A stretch of 5,378 nucleotides of DNA, taken from assembly GCA_900770405.1 (NCBI GenBank), contig CAAGKL010000281.1, positions 1 to 5,378 of the forward strand, read 5' to 3'. Source of the DNA: Clostridia bacterium (GTDB lineage Bacteria; Bacillota; Clostridia; UBA1381). Both the position numbers and the translations under genes were made by a program. The notes beneath the pieces were generated by a model. The model saw only the letters and a list, made by a program, of their open reading frames with translations. It did not search any database and was not told where the DNA came from. Of this stretch, positions 1-4,976 are shown in pieces. How positions within the stretch are numbered: the stretch's first letter is position 1; each line of letters starts with the position of its first letter.

Positions 1-144
1 ACTCTCCGGAAGATAGCCGTTTGTAACCGATGCATTGAAGGTTTCATTAATAAGCAGCTCCCCGTCCGCCGCAAGGGTCGGTATACAAGGGGCGCTCATT
101 GCCGCACAAAGCATTATTGAGATCATTGTTTTTCTGTTAAACAT
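1..144 (-). CDS. Secreted protein of unknown function, N-terminal 48 residues only
   Basis: This reading frame runs off the left edge of the window, so only 48 codons are visible. The start is the ATG at 144-142, chosen because an AGGAG ribosome binding site (154-158, within AAGAGGAGAG at 152-161) lies 9 bases upstream and a consensus promoter lies further up. The protein begins MFNRKTMISIMLCAAMS: a short basic N-region, a hydrophobic core over about residues 7-25, and likely signal peptidase I cleavage near residues 25-26 (TLA-A or LAA-D). No lipobox cysteine is visible. The mature part starts DGELLINETFNASVTNGYLP, which resembles the opening of beta-sandwich (concanavalin-like or carbohydrate-binding) domains of exported clostridial proteins. 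That resemblance is weak, so no function is assigned. The gene has its own promoter and is separated from the upstream pseudogene by a terminator, so it is independently transcribed. I am confident it is a real exported protein, but not of what it does. Confidence 0.8.
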   Translation of the reverse strand, partial: MFNRKTMISIMLCAAMSAPCIPTLAADGELLINETFNASVTNGYLPES

Positions 145-227
145 ACTTTTGCTCTCCTCTTAAATTTTCTTTACAGGATTTAAGCTTATTGGTAATTTTG
201 TCTATGAAAGTGTCGCTTTTCGATTAT

Positions 228-256
228 ATTTTATAGCATATTGACCGCAGTGTCAA
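228..256 (-). promoter_or_regulatory. Sigma-A-type promoter of the secreted-protein gene
   Basis: Read on the minus strand, TTGACA (251-256) is a perfect -35 box. Exactly 17 bases later comes TAAAAT (228-233), a 5/6 match to the -10 consensus. The predicted start is near 221, leaving a leader of about 75 bases before the ATG at 144. I see no riboswitch-like fold in the leader, only AT-rich sequence and the ribosome binding site. Confidence 0.8.
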
Positions 257-271
257 GGGACAAATACGCTC

Positions 272-300
272 CGGACAGGGGACATTTTTTGACCTGTCCG
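272..300. repeat. Inverted repeat CGGACAGG / CCTGTCCG
   Basis: An 8-base perfect inverted repeat has arms CGGACAGG (272-279) and CCTGTCCG (293-300) around a 13-base loop that contains six T residues. The motif GGACA occurs twice in the left half (274-278? overlapping the arm, and again at 280-284), so the right arm has two possible partners. It lies just upstream of the -35 box of the secreted-protein gene. It could be an operator, a structural element or a relic of a dispersed intergenic repeat. The loop T-run is inside the hairpin, so it is not a standard terminator. Confidence 0.55.
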
Positions 301-365
301 CGCCCGCAAGCCGCATTGCAGCGCGAAAATCCGCCTTTTCCGGCATAGCCCGATGCAGGCTCTTC

Positions 366-398
366 ACAAAAAGAACAGTATCGGGTTTGATACTGTTC
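366..398 (-). terminator. Intrinsic terminator downstream of the glycohydrolase pseudogene
   Basis: On the minus strand a perfect 10-base stem, GAACAGTATC (389-398) with GATACTGTTC (373-382), encloses a 6-base loop and is followed at once by five T residues (368-372). It begins 26 bases after the final TGA of the ADP-ribosylglycohydrolase frame, as expected for that gene's own terminator. Confidence 0.88.
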
Positions 399-411
399 AC
401 ATTATAATGTG
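398..411. repeat. 14-base perfect palindrome CACATTATAATGTG
   Basis: The sequence CACATTATAATGTG is its own reverse complement. It lies between the pseudogene stop (424-426) and the terminator, sharing one base with the terminator stem. It contains TATAAT on the minus strand, and TTGTGA (424-429) lies exactly 17 bases upstream of that, making a chance or weak promoter-like arrangement. No function is evident. It may be a protein-binding site or a coincidence in AT-rich DNA. Confidence 0.5.
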
Positions 412-423
412 TCCGTTAAAGGC

Positions 424-1928
424 TCACAACTTATTTAAAATTTCTCTGAAATTTTGCGGTGCGCGCAATAAAGAAAGAGGAATATATATCCTGCTGAGCT
501 TTGAGGCCGAGCTGATTTCAAATATTACATCATTTTTCGCGGCTGAAATTTCACGCGTGGTAATCTGAAATTCTACCTTTTCTTTCCCGTATCCCGAATG
601 CGGCTGATCCAGATTAATCACAAATTCCCTGCCTGCGCTGCATTCCCACTGCTCCGGAATAAAAACTCTGACGGTAAGCCATTGCTGGCAGGGAATCAGC
701 TTAAACGCCTCCAGTTCAAAATTAATCGGCTCATCATTAACAACATTCACCCCGTCCGGACAATGGAGCACCACCTTCAAAAACATATTCTCATACATCA
801 GCTCGGGTACGTTATTTTCAAACCGGTCTTTAAAATTTTCCGCCACGAAGGTTGCCCTGTATTTGCTCCTGCAATATAAATCCTCCGGCTTATTCATCTC
901 AATACTGCCTGTAGATACATTGTAAGAACCGCGCAGAAATGCCGGCATAACATTACATACCCGTTCCGTCAATTCCTTTACCGTCTGCGGCACGTATAGC
1001 GAATTCATAGCAATATTAAGCGATTTGGTTTTTATCTCATCGCCGATCGGTTCAACCCATTTTGACGGAAGTGAATCCGCGCCGTTTATGATTCCGAGTA
1101 TCGCCCCGAGCGTTGCTGCCGTACAGTCGCCGTCCTCGCCGCAGCCCGCCGCTATGCATATACTTTTCCCGAAGTCATTTTCGCCGTAAATCCAGCCCAA
1201 AACAAGCAGTCCGATATTCGCCGGCAGATCATATCACGGACGCCCCGCGGGTATATCCGGCTCGGGTATATTGGTCTTATCTTCCAATATAGTGCCGAAA
1301 GCACAGGGGATTTCACGGAGCAATTTTTTTCTTGCTTCCTTCCAGCTCAGATTATTTTTATAACATTCGCGCACTAAATTTACGGCTTTTGCAACATCGC
1401 TGTCAGACGGAATATAGCTCAGTCCGATGTCTATCAGTTTATCCCGGTCGCTCTCCGCAAATGCTGCGCTTTCTATTGCGAATGGTCAACCGTTGCATCA
1501 TAATAGGCATATTCTACTGCCCAATCAGGATGTCCCGGCATAAGGCACGCCCAAATTTCACTTCGGATAAAAGCGCCGTCGCTGTTTCTGTTATGGTTGT
1601 TATACCACCCCGACAGCGGCGGCTGTAATCCGTTCGCCATATTATTTTTGCCCGCCCCGTACTCGGACCAGTTTCCGACTATATACATAAGCCAATAATC
1701 ACCCAATATCGTCGAATTAATCTCTCTGCCGTATCTCTCGGCAGCATTCAGCCATACAAGCTGCAAATCCAAATCGTCATTCGGCGCCACGCCCTCAGAC
1801 ATATCCTGCGTGTAAAAATTAATGTCGCGTACACCTCTATACCCCTCAAAGGGTGCGCCGAGCGTTCCGCCTATATTTTTCCCCAGCCAGCAGCCTCTTA
1901 CCTTATTTTTATATTCCTGTATATTCAC
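424..1928 (-). pseudogene. ADP-ribosylglycohydrolase (DraG/ARH-like) family gene, broken by a frameshift and an in-frame stop
   Basis: Enzymes of this family remove ADP-ribose from proteins or small molecules using a two-metal centre. Three segments together give a roughly 500-residue protein. Segment 1 starts at GTG 1926-1928, 8 bases after AGAGGAGG (1937-1944), and reads MNIQEYKNKVRGCWLGKNIG, then GTLGAPFEGY and the acidic metal motif PNDDLDLQLVWL. It ends at TAG 1473-1475, just after DATVDHS. Segment 2, in another frame from about 1479, reads AIESAAFAESDRDKLIDIG and continues to TGA at 1234-1236. Segment 3 is in that same frame and reads YDLPANIGLLVLGWIYGE, then the second metal motif CGEDGDCTAATLGAILGI, then a C-terminal region of about 200 residues that looks beta-rich and ends at TGA 424. 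From memory of the family, about 12 residues usually lie between VDH and ESAAF, so a deletion of about 37 or 40 bases probably caused the frameshift. The lesions split both metal-binding halves, so no active enzyme is expected. Substrate is unknown. Confidence 0.85.
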
Positions 1929-1936
1929 AAAAACAA

Positions 1937-1944
1937 CCTCCTCT
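1937..1944 (-). promoter_or_regulatory. Ribosome binding site fixing the GTG start of the glycohydrolase gene
   Basis: Minus-strand AGAGGAGG sits 8 bases before the GTG at 1926-1928. The family's N-terminal motif (EYKNKVRGCWLGKNIGG) begins immediately after that GTG. This identifies the real start of the glycohydrolase, even though the open frame continues upstream into the regulator remnant. No in-frame ATG gives a better-placed start. Confidence 0.85.
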
Positions 1945-1957
1945 GTCCGTTTTATTG

Positions 1958-1986
1958 ATTTTACCATAAATAAAAACAGACAACAA
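1958..1986 (-). promoter_or_regulatory. Candidate promoter of the glycohydrolase gene
   Basis: On the minus strand TTGTTG (1981-1986) is followed after exactly 17 bases by TAAAAT (1958-1963), about 30 bases upstream of the GTG. The -10 box is good but the -35 box is weak (3/6 consensus) and overlaps one arm of the terminator-like hairpin at 1971-2020. This is tentative. Transcription could instead have come from the regulator gene. Confidence 0.3.
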
Positions 1987-2020
1987 TAGAGTGATTTTAC
2001 TTTACTGTTGCCTGTTTTTA
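1971..2020 (-). terminator. Terminator-like hairpin at the end of the regulator remnant
   Basis: Arms TAAAAACAGACAACA (1971-1985) and TGTTGCCTGTTTTTA (2006-2020) pair over 15 bases with one mismatch, which is a G-U wobble in the minus-strand RNA. The loop is 20 bases. On the minus strand the stem ends in CTGTTTTTATTT, like an intrinsic terminator, and the T-rich arm on the plus strand makes it potentially bidirectional. It lies inside the open frame that joins the cupin remnant to the glycohydrolase, where a terminator would not normally be. This suggests that it once followed the regulator's stop codon. Confidence 0.6.
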
Positions 2021-2408
2021 CATTGCCGGCAAGCTTTATAACGGGTTGATTGTTTTCTACATCCTCCATTTCGCCGGACATAAACAGATAAAAAATTTCG
2101 TATATGTTCTTGCTGTTTATTAGTTTTTTGCTCATAAATTCGGGTTTTAAAATCAGGTTGACAAAATGCAGATCGGTTCGCGCGATATATCTGTGCACCT
2201 GATTATAATTCACAAACAAAATATCTCCTTTGGTCAAATCATACTTCCTGTCATCGACATAGCTCTCCATTTTCCCCGAAAGAATGTATACCAGCTCGAC
2301 AAACTCGTGCGTATGCGGCTCTTCAACGGTATTTTTCTGTATAAAATTTTTTTGGATAAATACATCTTCGCTTGTATCTATCATTTCGGATTCCGTGTAT
2401 GTGCGCAT
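2021..2408 (-). pseudogene. AraC-family regulator remnant: cupin sensor domain only, HTH half and stop codon lost
   Basis: The start is ATG 2406-2408, preceded by GAGGGG with a 6-base gap. Residues 1-129 look like the N-terminal arabinose-binding-type cupin of AraC/XylS regulators: PHTHEFVELVYILSGK at 31-46, KGDILFVNYNQVHRY at 60-74 and HFVNLILKPEFMSKKLINS at 81-99. Full family members are about 280-300 residues with two C-terminal helix-turn-helix motifs, and none is present. Recognisable sequence stops near KLAGN (126-129). The next 17 or so residues are encoded by the terminator-like hairpin, and the frame then runs without a stop into the GTG start of the glycohydrolase (residue 161). I infer a deletion near 2021 that removed the DNA-binding half and the stop. 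The start lies only 26 bases past the tRNA terminator T-run, leaving no room for an ordinary promoter. A free-standing cupin is the alternative but is less likely. Confidence 0.7.
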
Positions 2409-2434
2409 AAGCTTCCCCTCAAAAACGTGTATAG

Positions 2435-2467
2435 AAAAACACAAACCGCACAGCTATGCGGTTTGTG
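2435..2467 (-). terminator. Intrinsic terminator of the tRNA unit
   Basis: On the minus strand, CACAAACCGCA (2457-2467) pairs perfectly over 11 bases with TGCGGTTTGTG (2440-2450) around a 6-base loop, and five T residues follow (2435-2439). It starts 7 bases after the CCA end of tRNA-Ala. There is no T-run on the plus-strand side, so it acts for leftward transcription only. Confidence 0.92.
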
Positions 2468-2474
2468 CCCTATT

Positions 2475-2550
2475 TGGTGGAGATATGGGGATTCGAACCC
2501 CAGACCTGTTACATGCGAAGCAACCGCTCTCCCAACTGAGCTATACCCCC
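2475..2550 (-). tRNA. tRNA-Ala (anticodon CGC)
   Basis: This 76-base gene encodes its 3' CCA (2475-2477). On the minus strand the acceptor stem GGGGGTA pairs with TATCTCC. This includes the G3-U70 wobble and A73 discriminator that mark alanine tRNAs for AlaRS. The D-arm is GCTC-AGTTGGGA-GAGC, the anticodon stem GTTGC/GTAAC carries loop TTCGCAT (anticodon CGC, reading GCG), and the T-arm is TGGGG-TTCGAAT-CCCCA. All four arms are intact. It is second in a two-tRNA unit and is followed closely by a strong terminator. Confidence 0.97.
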
Positions 2551-2582
2551 GAATATATTCCCCGTAATCACCGACCGGCGCA

Positions 2583-2616
2583 GGGTGCCTTGCCGCAAAG
2601 TAGCCGCTTGGCACCC
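2583..2616. repeat. Inverted repeat pairing the tRNA-Arg 3' end with the inter-tRNA spacer
   Basis: GGGTGCC (2583-2589) in the spacer is the exact reverse complement of GGCACCC (2610-2616), which forms the 3' acceptor end of tRNA-Arg. An 8-base direct repeat, CCGACCGG, also occurs at 2571-2578 and inside the tRNA at 2617-2624. In the precursor RNA the spacer could pair with the acceptor strand. Whether this affects processing or is chance in a short GC-rich spacer is unknown. Confidence 0.4.
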
Positions 2617-2683
2617 CCGACCGGAATCGAACCGATAACTAACCCTTAGGAGGGGTTTGTTATATCCATTTAACTACGGGGGC
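2609..2683 (-). tRNA. tRNA-Arg (anticodon CCU)
   Basis: This 75-base gene encodes its CCA (2609-2611). On the minus strand the acceptor GCCCCCG pairs with CGGGGGT (first pair G-U), with G at the discriminator position. The D-arm region GTAGTTAAATGGATATAAC closely resembles the known bacterial tRNA-Arg(CCU) D-arm. The anticodon stem AACCC/GGGTT carries loop CTCCTAA, giving anticodon CCU, which reads the AGG codon. The T-arm is ATCGG-TTCGATT-CCGGT. It is first in a two-tRNA unit, 58 bases ahead of tRNA-Ala, and has a promoter just upstream. Confidence 0.97.
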
Positions 2684-2705
2684 ATTTGTTGAACACAACA
2701 TAAAT

Positions 2706-2734
2706 ATTTTACTACTTTTTTTCCCCGCCGTCAA
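2706..2734 (-). promoter_or_regulatory. Sigma-A-type promoter of the tRNA-Arg/tRNA-Ala unit
   Basis: On the minus strand TTGACG (2729-2734) and TAAAAT (2706-2711) are separated by exactly 17 bases. Each matches 5 of 6 consensus positions. The predicted start near 2699 is about 16 bases before mature tRNA-Arg. I see no convincing terminator between the epimerase stop (2749) and this promoter, so read-through from the envelope genes may also feed the tRNAs. Confidence 0.75.
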
Positions 2735-2748
2735 GTCTTTTTTTAATT

Positions 2749-3900
2749 TTATTCAAAATTTTTCGGTTTTTGGTCTGTTTTACCGAATTTATACAAAATC
2801 GCATCAACAATTCTCGCCGATGCGTTGCCGTCGCCGTACGGATTTGCCGCGTGCGCCATTTTTTTATACGCACCCTCGTCCTCCAAAAGCTCCGATGCCA
2901 TAGCTATTATTGTGTCCTTATCCACTCCGGCAAGCTTGACAGTCCCTGCCTCCGCTGCCTCCGGGCGCTCCGTCTCGCGCCGCAGCACAAGCACGGGCTT
3001 TGCAAGCGCGGGCGCCTCCTCCTGGATACCTCCCGAATCGGTCATAACCATAAAGCTGCGCGCCATCGCATTGTGCAGCTCACACACGTCTATCGGATCA
3101 ATCAGGTGCACGCGCTCCATACCGCCGAGAATGGCAAAAACCGTTTCGCGTACCGCCGGATTTAAATGCACCGGATATACAACCTCGGTATCCTCATATT
3201 TTTCCATCACCGTCTTTATCGCATTGCAGATATTTTCAAGCGGCTCGCCGAGGTTTTCGCGCCTGTGCGCCGTCACAATAATTACCCTGCGGTTATCAAA
3301 ATCAATTCCGTTAAGCGTCTCGTCCGCAAATTTGTAATCCTCTCGAACAGTGGTCTTAAGCGCGTCTATTACCGTATTTCCCGTAATAAAAATATTTTCA
3401 TCATCGACATTTTCCTTAAGCAAATTCTGCCTGTTGCGCATTGTCGGCGCAAAATGCATACATGCAATTCTGCCCGTCAGCTGCCTGTTCATCTCCTCCG
3501 GGTACGGAGAATAAATATCATATGTTCTGAGCCCCGCCTCGACGTGCCCCACCGGGACACGGTTATAAAAACCAGCCAGCGCGCCGACAAACGACGTACT
3601 TGTATCGCCGTGAACGAGGATTATATCCGGCTTCGCCTGCTTTATAACCTCATCAAGCCCCTCCAGCACACGCGTCGTTATACCGACAAGCGTCTGGCGA
3701 TTTTTCATTATATCAAGGTCATAATTCGGTGTAATTCCAAAAATTTCCAGTACCTGGTCAAGCATCTGTCTGTGCTGCGCGGTGACGCAGACAATTGATT
3801 CGATACTATCCGAGTGCTTTTCGAGCTCCTTCACAAGCGGTGCCATTTTGATAGCCTCCGGTCTTGTGCCGAACACTGTCATTACCTTAATTTTCTCCAT
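2749..3900 (-). CDS. mnaA: UDP-N-acetylglucosamine 2-epimerase, non-hydrolysing (MnaA/WecB family)
   Basis: This cytoplasmic enzyme interconverts UDP-GlcNAc and UDP-ManNAc, the donor of ManNAc for teichoic-acid linkage units and other surface glycans. The protein is 383 residues, the usual family length, and appears complete. Visible family motifs are FGTRPEAIKMAPL (10-22), VHGD (96-99), VGHVEAGLRT (117-126), YPEEMNRQLTG (133-143), AHRREN (211-216), YPVHLNP (242-248), TDSGGIQEEAP (287-297) and RETERPEA (308-315). D99, E121, E135 and H212 align by eye with catalytic D95, E117, E131 and H213 of E. coli WecB. I chose ATG 3898-3900 because AAGGAG (3908-3913) lies 7 bases upstream and family homology begins there. 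A longer frame back to 3954 adds only a lysine/arginine-rich tail. The gene overlaps the end of tagO by 14 bases, which suggests translational coupling, and ends in TAA. The symbol follows the Bacillus name, and wecB would be equally valid. Confidence 0.94.
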   Translation of the reverse strand: MEKIKVMTVFGTRPEAIKMAPLVKELEKHSDSIESIVCVTAQHRQMLDQVLEIFGITPNYDLDIMKNRQTLVGITTRVLEGLDEVIKQAKPDIILVHGDTSTSFVGALAGFYNRVPVGHVEAGLRTYDIYSPYPEEMNRQLTGRIACMHFAPTMRNRQNLLKENVDDENIFITGNTVIDALKTTVREDYKFADETLNGIDFDNRRVIIVTAHRRENLGEPLENICNAIKTVMEKYEDTEVVYPVHLNPAVRETVFAILGGMERVHLIDPIDVCELHNAMARSFMVMTDSGGIQEEAPALAKPVLVLRRETERPEAAEAGTVKLAGVDKDTIIAMASELLEDEGAYKKMAHAANPYGDGNASARIVDAILYKFGKTDQKPKNFE

Positions 3901-4957
3901 TCTCCTTCTCCTTTTGCATTTTCTTTGTATGTCCGACCGCCGTATCCACGACAATAAAAATTAATACACACACCAGCGTTACCAGTGCCATCAGTGTGCC
4001 CTTTTCCGCCAGCAGTACCGCCGTTATTCCCAAAACTCCGCTTATCGCGTAGAGTATAAACACTGTCTGCTTCTGCGAAAAGCCCATATCTATGAGACGG
4101 TGATGCAAATGCCCGCGATCCGCCGTCATCGGGCTCTGCCCTTTTAAAATACGCCGTATCATTGCAAACATCGCATCAAAAAGCGGCAGCCCCAATATGA
4201 GCAGCGGCACGGCAAAGGATATTATCGCATAACTTTTAAAAACGCCTTGAATTGACAGCGATGCGAGGATAAATCCGAGAAATGTCGAGCCGGTGTCGCC
4301 CATAAAGATATTTGCCGGGTTGAAATTAAACGGCAAAAAGCCGAAGCACGCCCCCATCAGCGCGATGCCTATGACCGCCACCGAGTATTCGCCCGCGCGA
4401 ACCGCTATAAACACAAGGCTTACCGACATTATCGCCGAAACACCCGCCGCAAGCCCGTCAAGCCCGTCGATAAAATTCACGGCGTTTGTGATAAACACAA
4501 TCCACAGCACCGAAATCACAATCGACAGCCACCACGGGAACACAATATAAGGATTTGACGAGAAAACGTTCGGGTTCGTCACAACCTCCACGCGGATATT
4601 TCCGCCGATAATCACCACCAGCGCCGCCGCAATCTGTATAACAAATTTCAGCTTTGCATCAAGATTTTTACAGTCGTCAACGACGCCCATAATCGCAATA
4701 ATACCCGAGCCGATCATCATTGCAGCAAGCCCGCGTGTAGGCGGACCGAAGCACAGAACCGACGCCATAAACCCGAAAATTATCGCAAGTCCGCCGCAGC
4801 GCGGTATCGGTCTTTTATGCATACGCCGTCCGTCGCGCGGGACATCGACCGCGCCGATTATATACGCAACCCTCTTTGCCAGCGGCGTTGTGCCGAGACT
4901 GAGCAAAAATGCAATTAAAAACGCAAACGCAAGACACCACAGTTCTTTTGTTGTCAT
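3887..4957 (-). CDS. tagO: Polyprenyl-phosphate GlcNAc-1-phosphate transferase (TagO/WecA, MraY superfamily)
   Basis: This multi-pass membrane enzyme moves GlcNAc-1-phosphate from UDP-GlcNAc onto undecaprenyl phosphate, the first step of wall teichoic acid linkage-unit and related glycan synthesis. The 356-residue length is normal. About ten or eleven hydrophobic segments are visible, the first at residues 6-22. Superfamily motifs are intact: DGRRMHKRPIPRCGGLAI (42-59), the aspartate pair in VVDDCKNLD (92-100), NAVNFIDGLDGLAAG (158-172), NPANIFMGDTGS (213-224) and the cytoplasmic GHLHHRLIDMG (282-292), typical of the TagO/WecA branch rather than MraY. The C-terminus is a charged lysine/glutamate tail. 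ATG 4955-4957 has GAGGG 7 bases upstream. The gene starts 19 bases after trpS and overlaps the epimerase by 14 bases. Pairing with a UDP-GlcNAc 2-epimerase favours a GlcNAc-ManNAc linkage-unit role, but the TagA-type next step is not in the window, so the final polymer is unknown. Confidence 0.93.
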   Translation of the reverse strand: MTTKELWCLAFAFLIAFLLSLGTTPLAKRVAYIIGAVDVPRDGRRMHKRPIPRCGGLAIIFGFMASVLCFGPPTRGLAAMMIGSGIIAIMGVVDDCKNLDAKLKFVIQIAAALVVIIGGNIRVEVVTNPNVFSSNPYIVFPWWLSIVISVLWIVFITNAVNFIDGLDGLAAGVSAIMSVSLVFIAVRAGEYSVAVIGIALMGACFGFLPFNFNPANIFMGDTGSTFLGFILASLSIQGVFKSYAIISFAVPLLILGLPLFDAMFAMIRRILKGQSPMTADRGHLHHRLIDMGFSQKQTVFILYAISGVLGITAVLLAEKGTLMALVTLVCVLIFIVVDTAVGHTKKMQKEKENGEN

Positions 4958-4976
4958 ATCAATTCCCTCTCAAGGC

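Noticed and set aside
424..1200. A separate 258-residue gene starting at 1200
   Set aside because: Its apparent start is a TTG inside conserved family sequence (LLVLGWIYGE) without a ribosome binding site. The frame is the downstream part of the broken glycohydrolase.
1234..1236. UGA recoded as glycine, tryptophan or selenocysteine
   Set aside because: trpS ends at its natural terminus with TGA, no selenocysteine insertion hairpin is evident, and a second lesion (frameshift) exists in the same gene.
1473..2444. A genuine 323-residue cupin-ADP-ribosylglycohydrolase fusion protein
   Set aside because: A strong ribosome binding site and GTG start lie at the join, a terminator-like hairpin is encoded within it, and it stops halfway through the enzyme domain. 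It is best explained by deletion and decay.
2434..2550. An attachment site for a mobile element at the tRNA-Ala 3' end
   Set aside because: I found no second copy of the tRNA 3' end, no integrase and no phage or plasmid genes in the window.
2284..2649. Plus-strand frames across the tRNA region
   Set aside because: They are translations of the antisense of two tRNA genes and of the regulator remnant. No ribosome binding site or family similarity is visible.
2825..3798. Plus-strand frames opposite the epimerase gene
   Set aside because: They are shadows of a well-supported minus-strand gene with intact family motifs, and they show low-complexity serine- or arginine-rich translations.
3901..3954. 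An 18-residue N-terminal extension of the epimerase
   Set aside because: The added residues are arginine/lysine-rich read-through of another frame of tagO. The ATG at 3900 has the ribosome binding site and matches the family start.
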